Assembly (NCBI GenBank): GCA_958450365.1
Contig: CAUEEP010000729.1
Span: forward strand, 2,877,001-2,941,000
Direction of reading: 5' to 3'
DNA from: Mesorhabditis belari
Lineage: Eukaryota; Nematoda; Chromadorea; Rhabditida; Rhabditidae
DNA length: 64,000 nt
Shown here: piece by piece, positions 11,601-21,470 of the stretch
Numbering within the stretch: the stretch's first letter is position 1
How the letters are laid out: every line of letters begins with the position of its first letter
Position numbers and translations under genes: made by a program
The notes under the pieces: model-generated
The model's database searches: none
What the model was told of the DNA's origin: nothing
The model's input: only the letters and a program-made list of their open reading frames with translations

Positions 11601-12089
11601 CTCGAGTGCTGGTGGGCGAACGTGTTTCTGGTGTTACGCGAATTCGAACGATCAAGCGGCTCGCGACTCGGGCAACTGGTATATTCATCAGAACGTATGG
11701 GGATTGAACAATTTGTAAGTCGATTTACTTTCAACTTGAAAAGTGTCAACTGGCTCTTGCATAAAATCCGGGTATTTTGCGAGAATCCGAGTATTATTGA
11801 GGTTTTCGCGTATGATCATTGTATGACTGGTTCTGCAAGTCTACAACAACTCTTTAAAAATTTCAGAGTGAGCCTGGTCCTGATCTCACCGTGATTATTT
11901 GACCTTAGCACCTACTCTCGCTCTTTTTTACTTGAAGTTCTATCTAATTTTAGTGATGACTGCCCCGGTACCCCGGGCCAAACAAACGAGTTCACCTATT
12001 GGGAGATTCGTAATGATGGAGCCTACGCTGATGATGGAGATGGTGATGGAATGAAGAAATACTCCGACTGGGGCGCTCCACCAAGCTAA
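8667..12089 (+). CDS. Small secreted protein resembling the plant S1 self-incompatibility (SPH) domain
   Basis: Exons: 8667–8745, 11013–11191, 11581–11714, 11954–12089. All phases agree, giving 175 residues, and a poly(A) signal follows at about 12103. Exon 1 encodes a signal peptide ending near SNSASA. An in-frame ATG at 8622 would add 15 residues, but 8667 gives the better signal peptide. The mature part reads like a beta-sandwich: FKVLVTNTATASIFLKC, then DDWWTLQPGD, LGWNFGSSAGGRTCFWCY and a Gly/Asp-rich tail. This order (strand–Cys, DD, Leu-x-Pro-Gly, Trp-x-Phe, T-x-FWC) matches the plant S1/SPH family by eye. The resemblance is my inference; the function in a nematode is unknown. Intron 1 (2.3 kb) is packed with transposon sequence, yet its splice sites are intact. 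Confidence 0.75.
9238..10600 (-). mobile_element. Pogo/Tigger-like transposon, borders uncertain
   Basis: It contains the DDE transposase at 9505–10512. The low-coordinate end (TATTTACTCTATTAAAGGCC and two G-runs near 9290–9323) looks like a transposon terminus. The other end merges with a module at 10513–10597 that is repeated directly at 11309–11392. It lies inside intron 1 of the S1-like gene. Confidence 0.55.
9505..10512 (-). CDS. Pogo/Tigger-type DDE transposase
   Basis: An open frame of 335 codons from ATG 10512 to the stop at 9505. An extra stretch upstream is open but runs through a poly-C/poly-Pro tract. Catalytic Asp residues can be placed at FAADETAVWLD, LVWDQHTAHR and VQCADVSWNAPFK. 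The spacing of about 35 residues and the PGGTTKFVQ block are typical of pogo-like enzymes. The N-terminal CENP-B-like DNA-binding domain is not obvious, so the frame may be a truncated copy. There is no stop inside the catalytic domain, so this is the least damaged transposase in the window. Confidence 0.8.
   Translation of the reverse strand: MEKFLERHNFSLRIPTTTTQKLPADFEKVLVNYFLNLGQKLAENNYKYVFAADETAVWLDHSSNKCIDSIGAKEVEVLTRGYEKLNVTVMLTARADGFKMKPFVVLPRKRMDKKVEEKFRKRLILYWSGKEQKCFDNSITTDYLERTFRRIGFFDKKERSLLVWDQHTAHRSESTMKSLTKLKLDCFFVPGGTTKFVQCADVSWNAPFKKYIRHQYEDWILSTAPELTKSKADGNPKPPAMDVYLEWIASSWEKLSSEMIAESFKICGVGIDQDRKEDHLIHCFRSDGPIPSGFKAIQSARLDKEIDKILVPSIESANFREPRQEAEYDSDTSIA
10513..11392 (+). 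repeat. 85-bp module repeated directly at 10513–10597 and 11309–11392
   Basis: Both copies run from a G-tract through gagaaatttccatattccac to cttgaaaaagaattatctga in the same orientation. One lies in intron 1 and the other in intron 2 of the S1-like gene. They may be the end of a transposon family. Confidence 0.7.
10568..10971 (-). pseudogene. 5' fragment of a Tc1-like element
   Basis: On the minus strand a TACAGGGTGGCTGAAAATTA end at 10970 is followed by an ATG at 10822. A helix-turn-helix N-terminus follows (IAPRLGVALRTVQKIVKQW, then GRGRKRTVNT). The frame breaks at about 10570, where the sequence joins the pogo-like element. No DDE domain remains. Confidence 0.7.
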
Positions 12090-12129
12090 GGAAAGAGCTG
12101 TTGTATAATAAACGTCACATTTGCAAATG

Positions 12130-12540
12130 CTTAGCTATAAAAGCAAAGAAATTTTGGTCAAAACTCAGAAAAAGCGAAAACCATGACGAACAAACATGAG
12201 TCTGAAATGGCCACAAGGGTAGGCTTTGATATTTCAATTCGAATACTTTTTGTATCTCAATGAAAGTCTTTAATTAAGTTAACACTTTGTTACATCAGAT
12301 ACAAGACCAACAAGTTCGTTATATCGAAGTCTTTGTTGTATCGAAGGTCATCTTAAGGTAAAACTCTTCGTTGGAAGCAAAAATAGTATTCGTTATATCG
12401 AACGTTTCGTTGAATCGAAGTTCGACGGTATTTGGTTACGGCAGATAATGTTTGAAACTGAAAGAGACAAAATTTATTTTACGTTCAAAGCTTTAGGACA
12501 GGATAAATAGACAGCTGTTACTTCTAAATGTCTCATTTAT
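12130..12540. repeat. Intergenic sequence with ttcgttatatcgaa repeats
   Basis: Between about 12300 and 12430 the motif ttcgttatatcgaa and variants (ttgttgtatcgaagg, ttcgttgaatcgaag) occur four times. Such motifs are seen at the ends of pogo-like elements. There is no gene. Confidence 0.4.
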
Positions 12541-12545
12541 CGTTT

Positions 12546-12854
12546 TTAATGAATCATCATGGGCAGATCAAATTCTCTCTTGTGGATCATCATGGGCAGA
12601 TCAAATTCTCTCTTGTGGATCATCATGGGCAGATCAGCTTCTCTCTTGTGGATCATCATGGGCAGATCAAATTCTCTCTTGTGGATCATCATTGGCAGAT
12701 CAGCTTCTCTCTTGTGGATCATCATGGGCAGATCAAATTCTCTCTTGTGGATCATCATTGGCAAATCTCTCTTGTGTGCGTTTACATAGGGTCTTCCCCA
12801 AACTTGGGTCACAACCACACATAGCATCGCGAAAAGGATCGAGTAAAAACGCAT
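12546..12854 (-). CDS. Putative neuropeptide precursor with seven DLPMMIH copies
   Basis: An intronless 102-residue frame from ATG 12854 to TAA at 12546–12548. Residues 1–20 form a signal peptide (hydrophobic core ILFAMLCVVV, ending VWG). After RPYVNAHKR come seven copies of DLPMMIH separated by Lys-Arg cleavage sites. The first is bare, then EF, EA, EF, EA, EF and EF variants, and the last ends at the stop. Prohormone convertase cutting at KR would release EFDLPMMIH (four) and EADLPMMIH (two). There is no Gly before KR, so no C-terminal amidation is predicted. N-terminal Glu could cyclise. The coding repeat is a 33-bp unit, nearly identical between copies at the DNA level, so the array expanded or was homogenised recently. 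I know no described nematode NLP or FLP with this core. Confidence 0.8.
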   Translation of the reverse strand: MRFYSILFAMLCVVVTQVWGRPYVNAHKRDLPMMIHKREFDLPMMIHKREADLPMMIHKREFDLPMMIHKREADLPMMIHKREFDLPMMIHKREFDLPMMIH

Positions 12855-14255
12855 CTCTGAAATGATTTATGGTGATTCTCAAATAACTCGGCCAAACTCG
12901 GAGTATAATAGAACCGATGTAAGCTCAAGATACTCAAGAATAGAAAACTATGATAGTTTACTAGAGTCAATACGGTCTTTATCGCTGATCCTATTTTCAT
13001 TCCTTATAAGATACACTTGATGCCTAAAGCCAGGATCATATAACTAGATTAGGGCGTATAGAAAGAAACGTTACTCGAAAATAACAATAAAATCAAAATA
13101 AAGAGTAGAGTAATAAAATCTAGAGATTAGATTATAGGTTTTAGCTCTTCTGTCATGGCAAAAACGAAAAGTGAACGGTTCAAGAAACTTATCTGTTTAT
13201 TGTTTAAAATCGAATAGAACTGTTGATCGGCGGAGTATGGTTTATATCTGTTGGATCTATGGAGCTTTTTTTGTGTGATTTTTTATAAAATTCTCCAAAA
13301 TTTTGAAACCGGTCTTGTGGAAATCTCAAAACCACGTTTCCTCCCAGTCAAGTGTAACTGATTTATTGTCCCCAACATTTGAATAACAAGGAAGTGGGTG
13401 TACCGGCTGCCTTGTCTGCAGAGAAAACAGTTTTCCATTTCAATTTCAACAATAAAAATGAAAAAATTACAGAAAAGGGCACAAGCACTACAATAAAAAA
13501 GTAGAGAATTGAAGTTAAAGGCATCGTCGATGAATCATAAATTTTGAAACAATGTCAAAAAGCCGTGGATCTAGTTCCCAATCTGGAAGTTCAGCACTAA
13601 TTAGTCTGTCAATTTGGTCAGCTGATATAAGTTTCCATTGTGATTTTAATGTCAAGAGCATATGCATATGGGGGATTTGAAACTCAAGGACGTATATGTA
13701 GGATTGGACTTCGCCCAGAACGCCCAGAAGTTTCTTTTAGCCATCAAATTTTTTAAATCTCAAAACCACGTTTCCTCCCAGTCAAGTGCAACTGATTTAT
13801 TGTCCCCAACATTTGAATAACAAGGAAGTGGGTGTACCGGCTGCCTTGTCTGTCAAGAAAACAGTTTTCCATTTCAATTTCAACAATAACAATGAAAAAA
13901 TTACAGAAAAGGGCACAAACACTACAATAAAAAAGTACCCTGACCTTGATTTTTGGGCAGTAATATTGCAGTTAGACTGGCAAGCCGGGAAATGGCAAGC
14001 TTAAGCTAAAACTAGAGGAAAAAGTTATTTTTGTGCCGTTGAAGAAGTATTCTATATTGTAAATTCTATATTGTAGATTCTGAATTCGAAAATTTCATAC
14101 TTTAAACACTATTTAGATTTTTCAGAGTTCGGCAAAATGCCTAATTTTGTACTTTTCAGTTTCATATCACACCACATCTTATTAAAGCTCATTTTTATTC
14201 GAAAATCGAAAATAGCTTCATTTGAAGCGTGTGATAATTTTACAAAACAGAACAG
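12855..14255. other. Intergenic, with a 183-bp direct duplication
   Basis: 13321–13503 and 13755–13937 are near-identical in the same orientation, offset by 434 bp. No gene is supported. Open frames across the repeat are short and not conserved in phase. Confidence 0.75.
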
Positions 14256-14754
14256 CTATGGATATTTTCCCAGCAAAGTGTTGATATAGTCAATATAGTG
14301 TGACAGTTTTTCATTAACGACCACGAGCTGCCTTTCTCTTTCTTCATGCGCCCTCCAATCACGATCTTGCGCTCCACCGGGAATCACCTCCCGCCTTCGT
14401 TGTCCATCTCTCGTCTAAACAGAGGCAAAGTTGTTTGAAAAGGTTGATTATGCTTTCAGAAGCTTTTAGAATGCTTTTAGAAGCTAATTATCTAGCCGAT
14501 TAGCAATAAAATTATCTGATTATTCCCATATTATACTATATTCTTTTTTTTGTTTAACGAAGTTGTCTATGCAAAAAATTTGAACAAACTATGATAAGCC
14601 GTAATCCATTTCTCTGTTCGTACTCTCGTCTTTTATGAATCGGAAGGGTATTAATGCGGTCATCTCGGAAATAGCAAGGTTTATAGAGAATCGACTTCCA
14701 AAAGACCTTGTCGCCACCTAAGAGGCGAAGCTTCTCGATTTTATCAGCGGACAT
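14256..14754 (-). CDS. Two-exon gene of unknown function, 107 residues
   Basis: Exon 1 is 14754–14590 (starts MSADKIEKLRLLGGD) and exon 2 is 14414–14256. They are joined by a GT–AG intron (donor GTTTGT, acceptor CTGTTTAG) in phase 0. There is no signal peptide or membrane segment. The protein is highly charged, with a basic middle (HKRREYEQRNG) and an acidic-basic helix (HEERERQLVVVNEKL) near the C-terminus that could be a coiled coil. I do not recognise the family. Support comes from exact phase agreement, good splice signals and amino-acid composition. The region between its start and inverted-duplication copy B is only about 100 bp. Confidence 0.5.
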
Positions 14755-14851
14755 TTTTCTAAAAAAACCCGGAATTTTACTATTAGATCAAGGAAACTAG
14801 AGAAAGAGAATACTGGATTTTATGATAAGAGAGGAGATAAATGTATGAGAG

Positions 14852-16206
14852 ACTTTGTGAGTCTAATAGATTTGCCTCAGTGGCAGGAGCAGTATTTTCT
14901 AAATTCTTTCTAAAACATAGAATTGGTAAGATTTTTTCCTTGTTGATACAATATTTTCTGTCGTGCGGATAAACTTGAAAAATAACAAAACCTGATTAGG
15001 GCACCATGCTTAAATGTCATAAGTTTAAAGATATACTAAAAAATACCTGTCGATTTCTCGGTGTTTCTCATCGGCTTTCCGGCTTTTGATCTCTTTGATG
15101 GTCCTTTCAAATCGAGATCCATCGCCCATGGCCTTGAATCCTCGAGCGGGTATTCGAGAAAGAAATCATTTTAAAGTTATGGCAGTTTCATCGAATTTCA
15201 GTTTATTATTAGCTTTCTCTGAAACTGAAAACACGGCAACTACTCCTAAAGATTTGAACTGTATACGCTTTTTCTGAGCCAAAGATTCAGCTTTAGCTTT
15301 TGATTCTTTGGCTCAGAAAGTTCAGAAAGTTCAACTTAAATAGTGAAAACTTTGGTGCAAATCGAAATTGAGGTAGCCAAACGAAACCAAATGAATTTTC
15401 GAACATTCATCAATTGAAAGACAACTCCAAGCAGTTTAGCTCAAACCATTTTTTGCTTGCCTATTACTACTACACCGAATTTTTGAAGAATCCAGCAAAC
15501 GTGACATCGGATGATCTCGGAAAGATTGCTTTTGTGAATTTTTAGATTATAGTTAGATGAGATCGCTGTCCTCTATAGGAATGTTTCATATAAATATCGA
15601 TCGAGTTAAGCCTAGAACATCGAGAAATCCAGTAACCGTTATATTATATTGCTTTCGAATTGCAATGTTCTTATCTTGCTATCAGAAACTCGGAAAATTT
15701 ATTAAGAAGGGGAAAGGTTATTGTTAGAAACTGATTTATGCAGAATTTAGGAAGTAAGGAAGAAAGTAGTAAATTTTCTTTACCGTAATTTGTACAAATT
15801 TAAGGGCATGTTCTAAAAGTTATCGTAAAGGTTGTGGGTTAAGATTTAAGAAAAAAGAGTTGGAAATGAGATTGGGACTAGCTATAAACAAGAAATTTTG
15901 AATAACCCATTTTGCTTCTATCACGGTTGGGCCGAGTCCTATTTGGGGACAGACTTGCTCGATACCTGATGCCCCCAAAAGATGCCCCCGAAACGGAAAC
16001 TATCGTCGAATAAAAGAAGCCTAGAAACGGATCGATAAACGATCGGCATACAAAACTAAAGCTGTTTTGCGCTAAAAAAAGTTGACACTCCAGTGATACA
16101 ATTCCAATGACATAATTCATATAGAATATTTGATGAATTTATATAAAGTTTGATGAATTCGATGGACCGTCCTTTTCCGTTCTGTCCGTGGCTTCATGAG
16201 TTTGGG
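14852..16206. repeat. Right copy (B) of the 1.35 kb inverted duplication, with the mariner empty site
   Basis: It is the reverse complement of block A without the mariner. The target reads as one TA inside attcTAtatgaatt (reverse strand, near 16120–16135). The conserved exon-like frame is at 15372–15545 (plus). Copy-specific sequence lies at about 15590–15860. The block ends within about 140 bp of the last exon of the Str receptor. Confidence 0.85.
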
Positions 16207-16345
16207 TGGTCCGAACCGTTTTCACATTCGTGCTCCCAGTCAAATTCTCGACAGTGCCCGTGTTTTTTGGTTGAGTTCCTTGTGATAAGTCGAGTTTCAT
16301 CTTTTTTCTAAAGCATACAAATCTTAAAGTAATAAATTTATTGGC

Positions 16346-19300
16346 TTACAAATTGTTGATGACAACTCGTCGATAATCCCGAATAAAATAGATCATTGTT
16401 AATGCATCCATTAAGGGATAGAGATCAACCGGGATGAAGAAAAAGCTACACCTGAAAGATCAAATGAGTGTGTAGGAGAATAGCAAATCAAGGCAGTTCA
16501 GCTAGCTTCAAAAACTACAGGCTGTACCAAATGTTCTGGCACAACATTTTAGAAAAATAACTTGCAGACGCCCATCTGATTTTTAAGGTGTTATATAGAG
16601 AAATGAAGCCCTTAATCTTGGTTACATTTATCTACCAAAAACTTCCCGATTGATGGTGTACAACTCATTTTAGAGCCTCTTGAATAAGCTCTGGGTGGCC
16701 ACTTCTCGGTCCACTGCCATTTTTGGCGATTTGCTTAATACAAATTTAATTGGATAAAGCTTTTTAAAAGAGCTCATTTGAGATGAGTTGTAAAATGAGT
16801 TGTATACTTTCGATCGGAAAGTTTTTGGTAGATAAATGTAGCCAAGATCAAGGGCTTCATTTCTCTATATAACACTTGGCACTTTGGAAATAAGATGGGC
16901 GTCTGCTAGTTATTTTGCCAAAATGTTTTGCCCGAATTTTTGATACACGCTGTAAAAAACATAAAGGTCTAACTTGAGTTATTGGTTTTCTAATGATTAA
17001 GAACCAAGAAACCGTACCAATCACTGATGTGAATGGAGAAGAAGGCGAGAACATGGACGGTGAGACACGGGGTCCCCTCCATCACGAATGGGCAAGCGGT
17101 CTGGAAATGAGACTATGAAAAAGATTGAACAAACAAAGTGTGTCAAACTCAGGTTAGATTGGGTCTATTCATTGAACTGCAATGAATGTCACTGCATTGA
17201 AAATGAGTTAAGCCAGTAGCCTTTTAAACCGCTTTCGAGAGTCATGATTTTTGATGTTTTCCAGCTCCGATTTTTTAGAACAGAACTTGGTCAAGCTTTA
17301 TTTGTTAATATAACCATCTCTTTTTCGACACACTTTTGTCATTTTGACTTTAATTCTTCAAATAAAACCTTAGGGAATTAATCCAACCTGTGCTATTAGC
17401 GCATGTAGGAGATCCATTTGTAGTCTCTTCGTCTTCGCACTCATCTGGGCGTATTTCAGTGTGTGATGGATTTGAATAGTGAACCAGACCTATTCAAATA
17501 AATCCTTATAAAAGCTCAAAGATCACCAAACCATGATAACGAATTTGTAGAGCAAAACACTGAAATTCATTGAGGCGGCAAGTACACTGTATGGCCGGTA
17601 TCTCTCATGGCCATTTGTGTCATTGTACTAAAATTTTTGAAGTGACATAGCAGCTCTATAGAATTGGAAAACCGTGAGAATCGTCCCAAAAAGAGCAGCT
17701 CCCTCGATTTCCATTCCATAATATTTTAGGAAGTCTTCTTTGATGTACCACTGGTAAAAAATTTTGAAATTTTGAAAAAATGAACCTTTCAGTTAGCTTT
17801 TTCTTTTTTGCACTGCTCAAAAACTATCAAAGGATTTTCAATAAGACTGACTGAAAGATCAAAAACAGCTAAAATATTTAGAGCTTTAGCCACTCGTAGT
17901 AATAATAATCGACACTCTGAAAACAATCAGAACGTTACTAGATTTTGGCTCTTTTGGACCAACTCGAAAAATTTGTCGCAAAGTTTTCGAATTGCAAGCT
18001 AATTGTATTCTTATTTACTATTAGACTACATTGACTATAGTTGATTTAACGGAGTCGATGAATTAATATTGGCTGAATGGCTGAATGGCTGAATAGCCGA
18101 ATTATTTGACCGGGCTCACCCTATTCTCTCTCAACCAGAAACATTGTGTCTCCATGAACCAGGTCCACGTCGAGAGATCCGTGAACGCATAGATCAACAG
18201 TCCAATTTGGACATAAGTCTTTCGAAACCATGGAATCAAATGAACTCTAATTATTCACAATATTATTTTCTTATTGTCAAGTATGAGATCTCAAGCACTT
18301 ACTGGCAAATTGCTATATATCGATAGAGAAAGTGGAAAACGATTAGGATGAGCTGTTGATCGTATAAGACACACCAGTATAACATCATCCACTTAAAAAA
18401 AGCTTTTTGTTTTCTAAAAACTCTAAACCAACCTGTCCCGTCGATGCACTGATATAGGCACCGAGGGGACTGGCCACGTAGAAGATAAAGGAGTAGCCGA
18501 CCACGTGAAGACCCTAGATATAGGACAACGTTTTGACTGTGTTGAAAACTGATGAAATCTTAATGCAAAAATAATGGAACCCTAAAAAACTAATGGAAAC
18601 TAATGGAACTTACTATTAGGACCCAGGAGAGACAAACAAGCTGTGACTAACTAACTGTTAACGCTAGCTGTATACAGGGAGGCTCAAAAAGATATCATAT
18701 TTGATTATTGTAGCAAAGAAAACATATTTTGTCCAATTTCGAGGCGAGATTCGGATTTATCATAGTCGAATTAAGCGGTGAAACTCATTCCATCGTTTTT
18801 CCCAAAGTTTGACGCTGTTTTTTAAACTCTGGATATTTCTACTATAGTTTTCTCTTAAAACGACCAAAATCGGCTACTTTTAAATGGTGTGTTTTTGAAT
18901 GAGGCCAAAAGTTATCTTATCTCTCTAAATTTGGTTCCTTATCTCTCTAAATTTGATTACTTATCTCTCCAGATTTGATTCCTTATCTCTACAGATTTGG
19001 TTCCTTATCTCTACAATCGATAAACGATAAACGGAGAAACCGTCTTTTAAGTCTAATACCAATGAGGAAATCTTGAATTTGTCTAGGAAATTGCATAAAA
19101 ATGCTTGCACCACTGGTGTCTTTATTTTATATAATGTGATATCTTTTTGAGCTAGCATGAAAAGCATGAAAAGGCAGAATCAATGAGCTATCAGAAATTT
19201 TCATTCTTTCAATCTTGAGAGAAAATTCGATGCGTGGACAAACCGGCATTAGGATTAAATTGAATATTGGCGAGAAGATGTTGTTCGTGGCAAAAACGAG

Positions 19301-19844
19301 CATTAAATACTTGTAACGACCGAACTCTGGACGACTGAAACGAATAAAAACGAGCTTTTTTGGCCTCAAATCTTTAGTTTTAGGAGGTTCTTTCTAAAGT
19401 TCAGACCGGTAGCCAAGCGGGGAAGAGTAGGGACACGTGCCCTCTCAGATTTCGGCAGAGCCAAAGAATTTTTTTTATCTGTTGATTTTAGATCAATTCC
19501 CTTCCTCTCTGGCAAAATTTTTGGCTAACTGATAAACTTGATGGCTAATTGGCTACAGGTCTGCACTGATGGCTAATTTGCTACGGGTCTGCACTGATGG
19601 CTAGTTGGCTACGGGTCTGCACTTATGGCTGCACCAGTGGAAAAGTATTAATCGTGCGATTTGATCGGTTGAGAGTTCGAAGTTGAGAGTTGTTTGTTTG
19701 CATTGCAATTAATTATGAACAAGTTCACCAAGTTGCGACTCACCTATGTTTAGCTATCAACAAAATGAGGCAGAGGTTCGCGAGGATGGCCGAGGTGCCC
19801 GCAAAGACCACAATAAAGTGGCTCGAGTTCAGATGACCAATCAT
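16346..19844 (-). CDS. Str-class chemoreceptor GPCR, complete
   Basis: Ten exons, all phase-consistent: 19844–19744, 19334–19244, 18513–18433, 18391–18303, 18246–18120, 17750–17673, 17627–17532, 17489–17388, 17100–17018, 16451–16346. They encode 317 residues, usual for Str receptors. Family marks in order: TM1 with ANLCLILLIAKH; RPEFGRYKYLMLVFA; FHFLYRYIAIC after TM3; WYIKEDFLKYYG; SAKTKRLQMDLLHALIAQ before TM6; and the C-terminal YPLMDALTMIYFIRDYRR. The stop is followed at once by AATAAA. It should act as a chemosensory receptor in sensory neurons. Introns 1, 2 and 9 carry repeats or MITEs, but the coding sequence has no break. The longest introns are 2 (730 bp) and 9 (566 bp). Confidence 0.93.
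16518..16952. mobile_element. 435-bp MITE with long inverted repeats in the last Str intron
   Basis: Arms of about 150 bp begin CAGGCTGTACCAAATGTTCT and end in the mirror image CACGCTG. TA flanks both sides (16516–16517 and 16953–16954). There is no coding sequence, so it is a non-autonomous Tc1/mariner-type element. Confidence 0.85.
18675..19155. mobile_element. MITE-like insertion with a 22-bp tandem array in Str intron 2
   Basis: The left end TACAGGGAGGCTCAAAAAGA is partly mirrored near 19135–19152 (gatatctttttgagc). Inside, about five units of ttatctctctaaatttggttcc type repeat at 18915–19015. Confidence 0.6.
19524..19633 (+). repeat. Tandem repeat of about 26 bp in Str intron 1
   Basis: The unit ggctaattggctacaggtct gcactgat occurs about three times with small changes. 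Confidence 0.7.
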
Positions 19845-20857
19845 ATTCTGAAGAAATTTCGTAAACTAGTTGAAGCAATGTAACTACCATTTTCGATAAC
19901 AATAAATAAGCTCAGTTCTTGGAAAATAGAGATTTTATCATTTTCTGAAGCCAAATACCGACTATTCTACGTATTGTACCCACCAATTAAACCCAAAGTT
20001 TTTGCCCTCAGCTGACGTTGGAAAAAAGAACGATTATCATTCAATTATTCGAATTTTTTAGAACTAAATGAATCTTTTAATTGATTGAAATTTGGAGGTA
20101 AAAGTTCATTTGTTTTTTGGAATCAAGAACTTTGCATTTCAAAAAGGTTTTGACTTATTGTTTGGTTTGAAAATAGACCACTGTAGATCTACAGTAATAT
20201 ACAGTACTGGACAATCAAAAATATCATATTTGAAAAACGATCGTCACCTTCGCGCGCTCTGAAATGCGTCAAAAACTACGGTATTTCTAAATATTAATAT
20301 TACCATTGTATAGCCCTTGAAAAGAGCTTTCAGAAAATGTATAACACTAATAGTTTAAACTTAAAGACTAGGAAGTTACAGACGTGCGAACGTGACGATC
20401 GTTTTTCAAATATGATATTTCATTGTCCAGTACTGTAATATTTTAGGATTTTATAACAAAATTGAATCGAAAATTGAATTAAAAACAGACTTCAATTTCG
20501 AACTTAATAAAAAACGAAAAACTTAAATGGGAATATTTCTAAAAAAACTCAGAATTGCAAACGATTTGTCCGTGGTCGCCCATGTGTAGATAATCTCTAC
20601 TTGGAATGTAAAATCAATCTAATTTCTCGTTTTGTTCACTCGGTTATTTTCATCTATTATCTGTGTGGATCAAAGCATTAAAGTGAAATAAATTCATCCA
20701 TTTTGATGGCAAATTTTGTCCATTTAGGCTACAAAGTTACTGTGATGTTCGGCAATTGAATTTAAACCAATCTTACTTAAAAAAAACCGATCTTTTGTTG
20801 GTCAGTTGTACATAGTCAGATTTGGTTACAGTGTAAGCATTTGTATTTGATCCACAG
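19845..20857. other. Intergenic, containing a 234-bp palindromic MITE
   Basis: Nothing coding is supported up to about 20700. A short ATG frame near 20707–20755 (MANFVHLGYKVTVMFGN) could be an upstream exon of the next gene, but no phase-compatible splice was found. Confidence 0.4.
20202..20435. mobile_element. 234-bp TA-flanked MITE, first of a family
   Basis: CAGTACTGGACAAT at the left is mirrored by ATTGTCCAGTACTG at the right, with TA on both sides. The arms also contain aacgatcgtcac. Full relatives: 35295–35526 and 53063–53293. Partial copies: 44526–44585 and 52859–52942. Confidence 0.9.
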
Positions 20858-21470
20858 TGAAAATCTCGACTTTTTATTGGTTGGTTTTACGACATAAGAA
20901 CATTGAAAGCGAGTTTATTTCCCGAAGTTTCCAAAGGCGCTTGTCCATCAATGCAATCGTCACCGAAGGGATGCGAGTGAGCGACACAACAAGTGAAACA
21001 CTCGCCCGTTTAAATATCCCATTTTCTGTCTGTGTCTTGTAGTGGCTGCAGTTTTTTCAGATACAGTACTGGATACAACCTCGTTGTACCTCGTTCGAAT
21101 GGATTGATGGACTGTTTGCCTCTGCTCCACATGAATTTAAACAACTGACGATGCTCGGTGTTGAGGTATAACATTTTTTTGTGTCATAATTTTAACCTTT
21201 TAGTCCGAGCCCATGTTTCTGTCATGTGTTTATGCATTTATGAATACGAAAACGGAGACCGCTGATCAAGAATCGTTCGCAACGTTGGGGAAAGATGGAA
21301 AACCACCGCTGGCAAAATTCAAATCAATTCTTGATTTGATATTTCTGACTTGTCGCATGAACTCGAACGATTACCGATTACCGCGAATCAACTGCTTTTT
21401 TTCCCAGCACAAAACCGAGGAAAAAAAACTACATTTTTCAATAAACAGAAACTTTAAGGTCCTCTTGTAA
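20858..21470 (+). CDS. Gene of unknown function, three exons seen, 5' end missing
   Basis: Exons 20858–20976 (enters with two bases of a split codon), 21043–21165 and 21204–21470. Phases agree and splice signals are good. About 169 residues are visible, with no signal peptide, repeat or membrane segment. The protein carries WLQFFQIQYW and FEWIDGLFASAPHEF blocks and a Lys-rich end. The stop and last residues fall inside a repeat (21445–21738) that recurs at 22505–22790, so the original 3' end may have been replaced. I do not recognise the family. Confidence 0.5.

Noticed and set aside
12528..12824. Plus-strand 98-codon frame of VDHHGQIKFSL repeats
   Set aside because: It is the antisense shadow of the neuropeptide array. 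The unit is 33 bp, so several frames stay open. Only the minus strand has a signal peptide and KR sites.
1..16206. Polinton/Maverick-type giant transposon with 1.35 kb terminal repeats
   Set aside because: No integrase, DNA polymerase B, protease or capsid genes in the interior, which instead has ordinary intron-containing genes.
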